The position numbers and the translations under genes were made by a program. Positions 8,318-17,297 of a DNA stretch of 64,000 nucleotides are shown in pieces. The DNA is taken from contig JAHBVS010000003.1 in the NCBI GenBank assembly GCA_019637445.1, positions 62,001 to 126,000 on the forward strand, written 5' to 3'. The notes under the pieces are model-generated. The model had not been told where the DNA came from and did not search any database. It worked only from the letters and a program-made list of their open reading frames with translations. The DNA comes from Gemmatimonadaceae bacterium (GTDB lineage: Bacteria > Gemmatimonadota > Gemmatimonadetes > Gemmatimonadales > Gemmatimonadaceae). Each line of letters starts with the position of its first letter. Position 1 is the stretch's first letter.

Positions 8318-10863
8318 CAACGGGCCTCCCGCACGACCGGCACGAAGTGCAGCCGGGCAGACGTTTGCGCGGGCTGCAAGGCATCCGCGCTATGCGGCAC
8401 CCGCAGCTCCGCCAACTCACCGCGCTGCCACAGGGCGATACGATCGGAATAGCGCGGCGAAACCGGATTGCCGCTCTGGCCACCCGGGAACGTGCCCCAG
8501 GCGCGGATTTCCGGCGCCAGTTCGACCACGAAGCGCCACGAGGCACCGTGCGTGCCGCCGCTCTCGCTCGGCGAGAGAGTGCCAGGACCCGACGTCACGC
8601 TGAGGCCCTCCCAGTTGAAGCCCGGCAGTCGCAGCAGGTGGTTGATCTGCACCTTTCGAACATCGCCCCAGCGCCAGGCGCTCGGGTCCTGGCCGTGCCG
8701 CGCCGTCGTCTGCGCCCAGGCATCCCGCAGGGCCGCGAGCAGCACGGCATCGCGGGTCTCGACCTCGCCCGTCGTCTCCAGTCGGTCCCACCACTTGGAG
8801 CGCGGCTGCCGCATCAGCTGCACCAGCATCATCTGGCCCGGTGTCGCCACGCGACGCGTCTCATTAGGCAGTACCAACTCGTCCCAGGTCAGCCGCGTGA
8901 GCGCGCTGAGCAGCGATTCGAACAGCACCGCGCCCGAAGCGTCCGGGGTGAACTCGGTGTTCCAGTCGGTCAACACCTGCCATGCGCGTCGATCCTCGGC
9001 GGACCAATCACCGGCCGCTTCGGCGGCGCTGATGGCGTCGCGCAGCGCGGACACTACGAAGGGCGTGAGCTCGCTACGCGGATCCGTGTGCGCCCGCCGC
9101 AGGTCCTCGGGCGTGACGCGTGGATTCGCCCGCAGGATGCTGTTGATGCGCATGGCACGCCAAGGGCTTGGCCAGTCGCTGCCAGCGTAGCCCGAGCGCA
9201 CGCTCGGGTCCACGGGCTGCTGGTTGGCGCTGGCGAGATAGCCTTGAGCCGGATTGTACGCCTGCGGATACCACTCCAGTGGTCGGTCGCCAATCCAATC
9301 GCTGGCGCTCGCACTGCCGTCGAAGATCAGATCGCCGCGTCCGCTGCCTGGGCGGATCGGGTATCGCCCCGTCGACCGGATGCCGATGTTCCCGCTCCGG
9401 TCAGCTGTGAGCATGTTCTGCGCCGGCGTGCGATATCCGGCGGTGCGCGCGTAGAAGTCCGCTGAACTCGTCGCGCGCATGGCGCTGCGGAACGCCGATC
9501 CTTCGTCGCTTGGGTCTCGGGCGGTCCAGCGCTGCGACATCCAACCCAGTGACGTCTCCAGCAACGGCCCGCGGTGCGTGGCGTACATCGTGTCGCGGGC
9601 GATGGTCGTGCCGTCCCCGCGCTGGAACAGCTCTTCTCGTATCTCGAGGTCACGCCACTCGCCATCCACGAGGTACTTGCGCGGTCGCAGGGTGTCGTCC
9701 ACGGTCTCGCGATAGTAGTCGACCACATCGTTGCCCGTGTTGGTCATCGTCCACGCGACGTCGCGGTTGAAGCCGATCGGCACGATGGGCGCCAGCGGGA
9801 TGGTCACGCCGTAGACGTCGAGTTCTCCCGGCACCACCAAGTGCGCCTCGTACCAGATGCTTGGCAGCGTGAGCTCGAGATGCGGATCGCCGGCGAGCAT
9901 GGCGTAGCCGCTGGCGCTGCGTCCCGGGCCCACCGCCCAGTTATTGGATCCCACCACGGCCTCGCCGCGGGTCAAGAGATCCGTGAGATCGTTCAGCTCC
10001 GTCTGCGAGGCGGCGAATGGGAGCCGTGTGACGCGCGCCAGTTGGACCACCGCGTCGCGTGTGCGGCGTGCCTCGGCGACCTGGGCGGCGTCCGGTGCGC
10101 GCGGGTCCGGAATCGGTCTCGTCGCGAATCGTGGCGCGCTCCGCCCGCGAACGGGCTCGATTGGCTCCTGAATCGGTGCGTCGATGGCGAGCAGGGCAGA
10201 CGCGGCCTCTTGCCCGATGAGCTCGGCCAAGGCGTGGAAGCGCAGTTCGGACTCCTGGTACGACAGCGTCTGCGACATCCGCATCAGGAGGTAGTAGGTG
10301 TCGCGCGGCTCGAAACGACGCGGCTGCCGACCCAGCAGGCGATACTCCAGCGGCAGGTCCTGCGGACGCATCCCGTCGATGTACGCATTGACGCCTTCCA
10401 TATAGGCCTCGACTTCGGCCCGTGTCGTGGCGTCGGCCACGGCGTCCCACTTGGCGTTCGCGGCGTGGGCCATGCGCAATCGGCGGGCGCTGCGGTCCAG
10501 CGGCAGTGCCCGTTCGCCTACCAGCTGCGTGAGGTCGCCCGCCACGGCGCGCTGGACCAGCTCCATCTGGAACAGGCGATCCCGCGCGTGCACCCATCCC
10601 AAGGCACGCGCGGCGTCCGTGGTGCTCGTGGCGAAGATGTGCGGCACGGCGCGGTCGTCGTAGCGCACCTCGACCGGCGCCGCGGCGCCGGGCAGCGCCA
10701 GTTCCTGCTCCGCCGGCAGCTCCGCCGTCGACGCCACCGCCCAGATGCCGCTGCGTGGATCGAGCAGCGCCCCGAGTGGCGGGATGGGACCCACAGGTCG
10801 GATGCCGACGTACAGCGCCGCGAGCAGTGCGACAGCCGCGATGGCGGAGGTGAAGGTTCGCAT
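8317..10863 (-). CDS. Penicillin acylase family (N-terminal nucleophile) hydrolase
   Basis: 848 residues. An N-terminal hydrophobic segment (about 4-22) acts as signal or anchor. The architecture follows penicillin acylases: an alpha part with YDDRAVPHIFA and GWVHARDRLFQMEL (about 68-102), a spacer, then the autocleavage site GSNNWAVGP with nucleophile Ser at about 306, which would become the N-terminus of the beta chain after self-processing. The conserved GDPHLELTLPSIWYE follows. Family members hydrolyse amide bonds in beta-lactams or acyl-homoserine lactones; the substrate here cannot be told. The ATG at 10863 was chosen over upstream starts because it gives the signal segment. It lies 4 bases after the preceding membrane-protein gene. 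Confidence 0.88.
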   Translation of the reverse strand: MRTFTSAIAAVALLAALYVGIRPVGPIPPLGALLDPRSGIWAVASTAELPAEQELALPGAAAPVEVRYDDRAVPHIFATSTTDAARALGWVHARDRLFQMELVQRAVAGDLTQLVGERALPLDRSARRLRMAHAANAKWDAVADATTRAEVEAYMEGVNAYIDGMRPQDLPLEYRLLGRQPRRFEPRDTYYLLMRMSQTLSYQESELRFHALAELIGQEAASALLAIDAPIQEPIEPVRGRSAPRFATRPIPDPRAPDAAQVAEARRTRDAVVQLARVTRLPFAASQTELNDLTDLLTRGEAVVGSNNWAVGPGRSASGYAMLAGDPHLELTLPSIWYEAHLVVPGELDVYGVTIPLAPIVPIGFNRDVAWTMTNTGNDVVDYYRETVDDTLRPRKYLVDGEWRDLEIREELFQRGDGTTIARDTMYATHRGPLLETSLGWMSQRWTARDPSDEGSAFRSAMRATSSADFYARTAGYRTPAQNMLTADRSGNIGIRSTGRYPIRPGSGRGDLIFDGSASASDWIGDRPLEWYPQAYNPAQGYLASANQQPVDPSVRSGYAGSDWPSPWRAMRINSILRANPRVTPEDLRRAHTDPRSELTPFVVSALRDAISAAEAAGDWSAEDRRAWQVLTDWNTEFTPDASGAVLFESLLSALTRLTWDELVLPNETRRVATPGQMMLVQLMRQPRSKWWDRLETTGEVETRDAVLLAALRDAWAQTTARHGQDPSAWRWGDVRKVQINHLLRLPGFNWEGLSVTSGPGTLSPSESGGTHGASWRFVVELAPEIRAWGTFPGGQSGNPVSPRYSDRIALWQRGELAELRVPHSADALQPAQTSARLHFVPVVREAR

Positions 10864-10867
10864 GCGA

Positions 10868-11293
10868 CTACGATAGCCAGCCGCGCGCCTGCGCGCGCAT
10901 CCCGTACCACAGGGAAGCCGCGCCAAGCACGCAGATCACCAGCGGGAACGGGACGGCGGTCGCAGCGCCCAGCAGCGCGATGGCATCCAGCACGAAGAGG
11001 ATCGTACCGAACTGCACCACGACGGCCGCCAGCGAGATGGTGAGCGCAGGCACGGCCCAACGCTTCCGCACCACGAGTCCGATCGCGCCGAGCAGCCCGC
11101 CAATTGTCGCGATGCCGTAAACGATCATGAGCCACATCGGGCGCGCGTCGTTCAACTGACGCTGCGCGTCCGTGAGCTGCGCGCGCGCGGCCTCGCTCAT
11201 CGTGGGATCCATCGCCAGCGCGACAACGCCAAGGCTCATCCAAATCGTGATGAGCACCGAGATCACACGATGCGAACGCGGAACGTCAGACAT
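10868..11293 (-). CDS. Hypothetical four-helix membrane protein
   Basis: 141 residues with four predicted membrane segments (about 10-28, 53-75, 79-100 and 105-130) and an acidic loop after the first. No enzyme motif is visible and no family is recognised with certainty. It is the first gene of the minus-strand unit with the penicillin-acylase-type hydrolase (4-base gap), so its promoter should lie in the 276-base divergent region before lpoB. Confidence 0.6.
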   Translation of the reverse strand: MSDVPRSHRVISVLITIWMSLGVVALAMDPTMSEAARAQLTDAQRQLNDARPMWLMIVYGIATIGGLLGAIGLVVRKRWAVPALTISLAAVVVQFGTILFVLDAIALLGAATAVPFPLVICVLGAASLWYGMRAQARGWLS

Positions 11294-11569
11294 GGGCCGT
11301 CCTGGGGGGAGGGTACGGAGGATTGGGGCTCGGAGAAACTAGGGTTGGCATCGCGGTCGGCAACCAGCCCGCTGTAGTCCCGAACACGGCGGAGGCGGAT
11401 TCGGCAAGCGACAGGCCGCCGTCCTACAAAGAGGACAAGTCCGGGAGGAGCTCTCCCGTAAGTCGTTGCTGCGCTGACAGATAACCAATGGTCACCAGTG
11501 GCACGCGCACTGCGTAGTATTCTAGGCGAAGTCTTCTTCATCACGCTCCCACTCCCGCAGGAGTCTGCG
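11294..11569. other. Divergent intergenic region before lpoB
   Basis: 276 bases between the minus-strand membrane-protein gene and lpoB. It is somewhat less GC-rich than its surroundings and must hold two divergent promoters. A TAGTAT/TATTCT stretch at 11515-11523 could be a -10 element for lpoB, but no good -35 is seen 17 bases before it. A strong ribosome-binding site (GCAGGAG, 11557-11563) serves the ATG at 11570. No repeat or RNA gene is evident. Confidence 0.4.
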
Positions 11570-12190
11570 ATGTTCCGAACCCGTTCGATGTCCCGAACCC
11601 TCCTGGCCGGCGTCGCCGTTGCGATGCTCGCCATCTCCGGCTGCTCGATCAAGCGCGTGGAGCGCATCGACCCTAACTCGGTCACCGATCTGAGCGGCCG
11701 TTGGAACGACGCCGACTCTCGGCTCGTCGCCAACGCGCTCATCGCCCAGTCGCTCGAAGGCCGCTGGGCCTCCGACTACTCGGCCTCGCACGCCGGCACC
11801 GCGCCTGCCGTGATCATCGGCGAGTTCCGCAACCGCACGATGGAGCACATCCCCATCGGCACCTTCGTCCGCGATATGGAACGCGCCTACGTGCAGAGCG
11901 GCCTCGTGCGTCTCGTCGCCAGCGCGGAGGAGCGCGAGGAAGTGCGCGCCGAGCGGCAGGACCAGCAGACAAATGCCTCGGCCGAGACGCGCGCACGCAT
12001 GGCCCGCGAGCTGGGCGCCCGCTACATGCTGCAGGGTGATGTCCAGGCCATCGAGGACAGCGAGGGCCGTGAGCGCATCGTGTTCTACCAGGTGGACGCG
12101 ACGCTCATCGATCTCGAGACGAATGCCAAGACCTGGATCGGCCAGCACAAGATCAAGAAGTACATCCAGCGTCGCCGGCTGACGCCCTGA
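11570..12190 (+). CDS. lpoB: Penicillin-binding protein activator LpoB family lipoprotein
   Basis: 206 residues. Lipobox AISGC with Cys25, then the motif KRVERIDPNSVTDLSGRWNDAD that marks LpoB-type proteins. The core APAVIIGEFRNRTMEHIPIGTF, followed by ELGARYMLQGDVQAIED and a closing FYQVDATLIDLETNAKTWIGQHKIKK, matches the LpoB (PF13036) fold. In enterobacteria LpoB spans the periplasm to activate PBP1b; in this lineage the partner is not known. The ATG at 11570 was chosen for the signal peptide and the ribosome-binding site; an upstream in-frame GTG would add an unlikely leader. It heads a three-lipoprotein operon. Confidence 0.9.
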   Translation: MFRTRSMSRTLLAGVAVAMLAISGCSIKRVERIDPNSVTDLSGRWNDADSRLVANALIAQSLEGRWASDYSASHAGTAPAVIIGEFRNRTMEHIPIGTFVRDMERAYVQSGLVRLVASAEEREEVRAERQDQQTNASAETRARMARELGARYMLQGDVQAIEDSEGRERIVFYQVDATLIDLETNAKTWIGQHKIKKYIQRRRLTP

Positions 12191-12203
12191 ACCGGAGATC
12201 ACA

Positions 12204-13004
12204 ATGACGAAGCAGACTCTCGCACTCCTCGTGCTCGCGGCCGCCTGCGCGCCCTACCCGCAGCGGGTGCGTCAGCCGGTGACCATCCCGAACAACTCCA
12301 CGGTGCAGGCCGCCGACGCCGCGACAGCGGCGGCCGCCGTGAGCGCCGAGCAGCAGATGCTGCGCAATGCCGCCGACTCCGTGCACATGCTGGCCGTCGG
12401 CAAGTGCGCACCGGCGCACTGTGAGGCAATCGCCCGCGGTGAACTGATGATCGGGATGAGCCGCAATGCCGTGATGGCCGCCACGCACTCCGCCCCGCAG
12501 GCGTGGATCGTCCGCGAGGCCGGCGACTACGGCACGATGGTGCCGGCCAGGCCGAGTGCGGCACCCTACGATCGCAGCGGCGAAGTGATGGTCATCCAGT
12601 TTGAGCGTGGTGGGGCGTCTGTGATCAGCCGTCGCGGCCCCCAGGGCATCACGGTGGTGTCGCGCCCGCAGGAGGCCAGCGCGCAGGCGATGGCCCGCCA
12701 GCAGGCGGAGGCGCTGGTCCGCGAAGGCGATGACCTCGTCGCGGCCAACGACCTGGCCGGCGCACTCAACCGCTACGACCGTGCCAGCGTGCTGGATCCC
12801 CAGCAGCCGGAGATTGAGTACAAGGCCGCACGCCTGTTGGACCTCCAGCTGCGGCCGCAGGAAGCCTTGATGCGCTATCAGCGCTTCCTGCTCTCGCTCG
12901 ACATCGAACGCATCAAGGCGCAGGGTGACGCGGCGGCGAAGATGGCCGAGGCCATCGCGCTGGCCCAGCAGCGCATCGTCATCCTCGAGAAGCAGGTCAA
13001 GTAG
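12204..13004 (+). CDS. Lipoprotein with C-terminal TPR-like helices
   Basis: 266 residues. Lipobox VLAAAC with Cys15. A middle domain (about 60-155) contains HCEAIARGELMIGMSRNAVMAAT and a beta-rich segment ending in GEVMVIQFERGGASVISRR; the first part looks like the start of a small BamE/SmpA-like fold, but this is tentative. The C-terminal 110 residues are helical with a TPR-like unit (EALVREGDDLVAANDLAGAL). It sits 13 bases after lpoB and 4 bases before the next lipoprotein gene, so the three products probably work at the same outer-membrane site. Confidence 0.65.
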   Translation: MTKQTLALLVLAAACAPYPQRVRQPVTIPNNSTVQAADAATAAAAVSAEQQMLRNAADSVHMLAVGKCAPAHCEAIARGELMIGMSRNAVMAATHSAPQAWIVREAGDYGTMVPARPSAAPYDRSGEVMVIQFERGGASVISRRGPQGITVVSRPQEASAQAMARQQAEALVREGDDLVAANDLAGALNRYDRASVLDPQQPEIEYKAARLLDLQLRPQEALMRYQRFLLSLDIERIKAQGDAAAKMAEAIALAQQRIVILEKQVK

Positions 13005-13008
13005 TCAG

Positions 13009-14388
13009 ATGCCGGGCCTCACCCTCGGTGGTGCCCGGCGTCGTGCGTTCGCCGCCGTGCTGCTCGTCCTCTCGGGGACGGGCTGTGCGGCGGCGAGCAA
13101 GTCGTTCCGGTCGGGCATCGATGGCATTCCCATCGAGCGGTCGCTGCGCGACCAGCTGCGCTTCGGCAACGAGGCCCAGGCCTGGCAGGGCATGGCCGAC
13201 AAGAAGGTGGCGCCGAGCGACGCGCTCCTCCGCCATATGTACCGCGGCGTGATTGGCCTGCACGTGGGCGAGTTCGCGGCCGGCGCCACCTCGATGGACC
13301 GCGCCTGGGCCATCGTGGACGACCGCTTCACCAAGCGCGCGTCAGCGGGCGTGGCCTCGCTGCTCACCTCCGACGCGGTGCTGCCGTACTATCCTGGCCG
13401 TACCGAGTGGTTGATGATCCCGTACTACGGGGCGCTGCACTGGCTGGCCCGCGGCGAGCGCGACGAGGCCGCAGTCGAGGCGCGGCGCATGGCCAGCATC
13501 CTCGCGCTCGAGGACGAAGAGCAGCCGCCGAAGGAACTCCTTGGCGTGATGCGCTACGTGAACGGCGCGCTGTTCGAGGCCGCCGGCGAGCGCCAGGACG
13601 CACTGGTGGCGTACCGCAACGCGGCCGCGTTGCTCGGCCGCTCGCCGCTGGACACGACGCGCGCACCGCCGGGCTACGGCGATGTCATCGTGTTCGTCGA
13701 GGATGGATTCGTCGCGCGCCCAGAGCCACGCGCACTCGGCGTCTATATGGACGGCGACGAACTGGTGGCGCTGACCAGCGGCGACGAAGCCGGACGGCTG
13801 GCGGCCGCCCAGGTCGTGCAGCGTCGCGTGTGGGACCAGGACTTCAATCGACGCGGTGCCCTGCAGGCTGGATGGCTCACGTACGAACTCAACTGGTCCA
13901 CCATCGATGCGCTACCGGGACGTGGGCACGCGCCCGCGGTGCAATCCGTGGGGGCAGAGGTGCAGAGCGTATCGGGAACCCTCTCCGAGGGCGTCCGCGC
14001 CGACTTCGCGCGCGACCAGCCCGCGCGGCTCTCCCGCGCGATCGTTCGCACGGCGGTGCGCTATGCGGCGCAGCGGGCCGGTGATAAGGCGTTCGAGCGC
14101 GCCTCCAAGGACGATGACGATGACGACGACAAGAAGAAGTCCGGCCGATGGGGCGGCTACCTGCTCGGCGCCTTGCTCTATGGTGCGTCGCTGACCTCTG
14201 CCGTAATCGATCAGCCCGACCTGCGCGCCTGGCAACTGCTCCCCGACCGCATCACCGTGGCCCGACTGCGCTTGCCGGTCGGCGAGCACGCGGTCGAGGT
14301 TGTTGCCGGCGACCAGACGCTGCCGCTGGGTACCGTGACCGTGCGCGACGGGGAAGTCACGCTGCTGACGCAGCGCGTCTGGCCCTGA
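13009..14388 (+). CDS. COG3014-like lipoprotein encoded with LpoB
   Basis: 459 residues. Lipobox LSGTGC with Cys26. Helical, TPR-like N-terminal half (about 40-220) with LRFGNEAQAWQGMADKK and ARRMASILALED, then the segment PGYGDVIVFVEDGFVARPEP that is typical of COG3014 proteins found beside LpoB homologues. Residues 368-377 are seven Asp then three Lys, and a hydrophobic GGYLLGALLYGASLTSAV follows. The C-terminus (RLRLPVGEHAVEV) resembles the closing strands of this family. The frame runs further upstream, but ATG 13009 gives the signal peptide. Function is unknown; a role with LpoB in cell-wall synthesis is inferred from the neighbourhood. Confidence 0.75.
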   Translation: MPGLTLGGARRRAFAAVLLVLSGTGCAAASKSFRSGIDGIPIERSLRDQLRFGNEAQAWQGMADKKVAPSDALLRHMYRGVIGLHVGEFAAGATSMDRAWAIVDDRFTKRASAGVASLLTSDAVLPYYPGRTEWLMIPYYGALHWLARGERDEAAVEARRMASILALEDEEQPPKELLGVMRYVNGALFEAAGERQDALVAYRNAAALLGRSPLDTTRAPPGYGDVIVFVEDGFVARPEPRALGVYMDGDELVALTSGDEAGRLAAAQVVQRRVWDQDFNRRGALQAGWLTYELNWSTIDALPGRGHAPAVQSVGAEVQSVSGTLSEGVRADFARDQPARLSRAIVRTAVRYAAQRAGDKAFERASKDDDDDDDKKKSGRWGGYLLGALLYGASLTSAVIDQPDLRAWQLLPDRITVARLRLPVGEHAVEVVAGDQTLPLGTVTVRDGEVTLLTQRVWP

Positions 14389-14391
14389 GCC

Positions 14392-17265
14392 TCAAGGCGT
14401 GAACACCACGGTGCCGTATGCCACCGTGGCGTTCCGCGCGAATCCGTTGAGCGCGTGCGAGACACCCACACGCACGGCGCCCGCTGGCAAGCGAAACACG
14501 CTGATGCGCGGCACGTCAACCCGGAGTTCGCCACCAAGCACCCGCGTCGGCCGGCCGTAGCCCGTCACGCCGGCGCTGATCCAATCGTGGTAGAGGCGCA
14601 GCGGACCGGGCGTCTCCGCCGAGATGATGGCGTATCGCTGTCCGATACCGCCCCCGAAGATCGGGAGGCCAGGGTAGGCCACGCGTTGGTCGAGCACGGC
14701 GGGGTCGAGAAACAGCGAGGGCGTGCCCCCGATGACGAACAGTTCCGTGATGTAGTTCTTACTGTCGGCGTAGCCCGCCTTGATGCGGCCGCCGAGTCCA
14801 GCCCCTGAGTTGTGGGCAAACGAGAGCGCGACCTCGCCCTGCACGCGACGGAAATCCGTCGGGCCGAAGCTGCCCTGGGCCATCGACGCCGCCAACAACG
14901 CATCGAGGCGCGTGGTCGCCGTCGGGGTGAACAACTGCTGGCTGCTGAACTCGGTGAACAGTGTTGTGCGGTCGAACTCACCGCCGGTCTCCCGGAGTTC
15001 GAGGGTCGCCGACGCGTAGCCGACCCGCAGCTTGGAGACGCCGTGGGCCGCGTGCCATTCATCGTGCAGCGCCACCAGCCAACCGCTCAACTGCCAATCA
15101 AATGGCGTGGCGCCCGGTCCGCCGAGGCGTCCCTGGTCCGACACGTCCTGAATGGCATTCCAGCCCTGGAGCTGCACGTCGACGGGCAGGCCTCGCCAAG
15201 TCAGCACGCCGCGTGCGCCGCTCCAGGTCGCGTGCGTACCGGTGCCCGCCACGGCGAACACACCGAGTCGGGAGAGCGGGTCGCCGGCGTTGACCCCCAT
15301 ACTCCAGGCGTAGCCATCGGCGCCAGCCGAGTTGCCACCGATCACCGTGGCGGAGAACGGGCCGATGCCATAGCGCCGTGGCTCGGGCACGGGCTGGGTG
15401 TCAAAATCGCGGGCGAGTCGCCGCGAGACCCGCCGCGTCGCCGGGTACAGCGCGCTGTCCAGCGGCGGCAGCGCTGCCACGCGCGTTCCCGCCTCGGTGA
15501 CGCGCAGGTCGTAGCCGCGCGCGTGCATGTCCAGCCACCACACCGCGCCATCAGGCCCGACGTCGGGCGCGGTCGCGATGCCGGTGGTCCGGGCAACGAC
15601 AACCGCCGGCCGCTGGTCGAGGTGGATGCGTTCCAGCGACGGAACGCCGCTGGCCTCGCTCACGACGATCAGCGTGCTGTCGCTCTCCCAGGTCGGCGAG
15701 TGTCGAGTCGCGCCGTCGTCGGGACCGACGCGCTGCACGCTGCCGCGCTCGGCATCGATGACAACGATCTCCCAGTCCGCGCCGCGCTGTCGGGCGGTCG
15801 CCACGCGACGACCGTCGGCCGACACGCGCACGCCGTGATACGCACGATTGATCTCGCCGGCCGCCAAGTCGCGCAGGCTGCCATCGGCGAGATCCACGAT
15901 TACGAGACCACAGGTGCCGCCCCCGCAGGTCAGCGCCGCCGCACGGCGGCCGTCAGGAAATGGGTCGGCGACCACAATCCCCGCGGCCTTCGTCACGCGG
16001 CGGATCGACCCGAACTCCGGCTGCCAGAGGAACAGGTCCGGACGGAGGCGTCCATCGGCTCGCGGCACGCTGCGCGTGACCAACAGGCGTTGGCCGTCGC
16101 GGAACCAGCGCGGGTTGTCGTATGCGGCCCCGGCCGTCGGCGCGAGCTTGTGCTCCACCTTCAGGGCGCGGGGATACGGACGATACGGCGCCAGGTCGAG
16201 CGGGTCGCGTTCGAGGCGCTCCGCGATCTTCGTGCTGTCGTCGTGGCCCGCGGTCTCCCGTCGGTTGAGGATGAGCAACCGAGCGCCATCCTCCGCGGAA
16301 CTGCGCCGCACCGCGATCCGGTTGCCGTCCGGGGAGACGGCAGGAGGACCCACGTACCAGTTCCAGTGCTGCGCCAACGTTCCCTTGGCCATGCCCGCGG
16401 CTGCCATCCGCTTCCGCGCCTCGTGGGACTTCGCCAACAGGTCCGCGGCGAAACGCCCGTAGAGCACGGAGGCGGGATCGCCGAAGGTCTCCACAAACGC
16501 CTCGTCGAAGCTGCGTGACTCGCGCGCCGTCATCCGGCGCCACAGCTGCGGCAGCGCGGAATCGCCGCGCTGCTCCTGCAGCCACTCGAGGTACGCCGAG
16601 CCGACGAGGTAACGCATCGAACCGCCGTTGAAGCGCTCGGTGCCATTCAGGTCGCCATAGGAAGGCAGATAGCCTTCGAGCGCCAGCTGGCGGAGGATCG
16701 CCGGCCGCGCCACGCCGTTGGGTCGGCCGGCGCCGGTGAGCTCACCCTCGATCACGGTCGCGTAGCCCTCCGTCACCCAGGCCGGCGAGAAGACGAGCGG
16801 CCCCACCGGCAGTCCGCCTAGCGCGGCAATCAACCCGGCGAACGGTTGCCGGGAGGGCCGCGTGAGGTGCGCGAGGTGGGCGTATTCGTGCACGGACAGG
16901 ATCTCGCCCCAGCCACGCGAGTGGCCGAGCACGCTGGACGGTGCCGGCGGAGTGGCCCAGAACCGCATCGCCGGCTGCACCAGTGACGGCCAGGCATTGC
17001 CGTTCGGGACGTTGAACGGATCCTCGATGATCAAGTCGATCTTGCGGGGATTCGCGTAGTCCACGCGAGCGGCCACCGCCTCGCGGATGCTCTCCAGGTG
17101 CCGCGCGACATCCTGGGTCCAGGCCTCCAGGCCCGGTTCGTAGTGCAGCCGGAAATGACGCGTCTCGATCGTGCGCCATTTGAGGGCAGGTACCTCGACC
17201 TGCGCGGCGAGGGGTGAGGCGCACACAAGGAGTGCCGCCAACACGGCGGCAACGGGGCGGTGCAT
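14392..17265 (-). CDS. Gluzincin (peptidase MA-like) - propeller - outer-membrane barrel protein
   Basis: 957 residues, signal peptide cleaved after ASPLAA (about 21). Residues about 30-290 are a peptidase-MA-like metalloprotease domain: HEYAH at 126-130 supplies two zinc ligands and the base, and WVTEGYAT (163-170, Glu167) the third ligand. A TolB-like propeller follows (about 300-600; VSPDGNRIAVRRSS, VSADGRRVATARQRG). The last 300 residues are long amphipathic strands resembling an outer-membrane barrel, including ELFVIGGTPSLFLDP and GGGIGQRYAIISAE. This places the protease-like domain at the cell surface or periplasmic face. Its 3' end lies 3 bases from the convergent lipoprotein gene. Confidence 0.78.
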   Translation of the reverse strand: MHRPVAAVLAALLVCASPLAAQVEVPALKWRTIETRHFRLHYEPGLEAWTQDVARHLESIREAVAARVDYANPRKIDLIIEDPFNVPNGNAWPSLVQPAMRFWATPPAPSSVLGHSRGWGEILSVHEYAHLAHLTRPSRQPFAGLIAALGGLPVGPLVFSPAWVTEGYATVIEGELTGAGRPNGVARPAILRQLALEGYLPSYGDLNGTERFNGGSMRYLVGSAYLEWLQEQRGDSALPQLWRRMTARESRSFDEAFVETFGDPASVLYGRFAADLLAKSHEARKRMAAAGMAKGTLAQHWNWYVGPPAVSPDGNRIAVRRSSAEDGARLLILNRRETAGHDDSTKIAERLERDPLDLAPYRPYPRALKVEHKLAPTAGAAYDNPRWFRDGQRLLVTRSVPRADGRLRPDLFLWQPEFGSIRRVTKAAGIVVADPFPDGRRAAALTCGGGTCGLVIVDLADGSLRDLAAGEINRAYHGVRVSADGRRVATARQRGADWEIVVIDAERGSVQRVGPDDGATRHSPTWESDSTLIVVSEASGVPSLERIHLDQRPAVVVARTTGIATAPDVGPDGAVWWLDMHARGYDLRVTEAGTRVAALPPLDSALYPATRRVSRRLARDFDTQPVPEPRRYGIGPFSATVIGGNSAGADGYAWSMGVNAGDPLSRLGVFAVAGTGTHATWSGARGVLTWRGLPVDVQLQGWNAIQDVSDQGRLGGPGATPFDWQLSGWLVALHDEWHAAHGVSKLRVGYASATLELRETGGEFDRTTLFTEFSSQQLFTPTATTRLDALLAASMAQGSFGPTDFRRVQGEVALSFAHNSGAGLGGRIKAGYADSKNYITELFVIGGTPSLFLDPAVLDQRVAYPGLPIFGGGIGQRYAIISAETPGPLRLYHDWISAGVTGYGRPTRVLGGELRVDVPRISVFRLPAGAVRVGVSHALNGFARNATVAYGTVVFTP

Positions 17266-17297
17266 CGGGCCTCCGGGGGCTGGGGCGGTCCTGGTCC

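Noticed and set aside
14110-14139. D7K3 homopolymer-like run in the COG3014-like lipoprotein as a contingency locus
   Set aside because: The codons mix GAC and GAT in three-base units, so slippage would only change the residue count; judged a charged linker.
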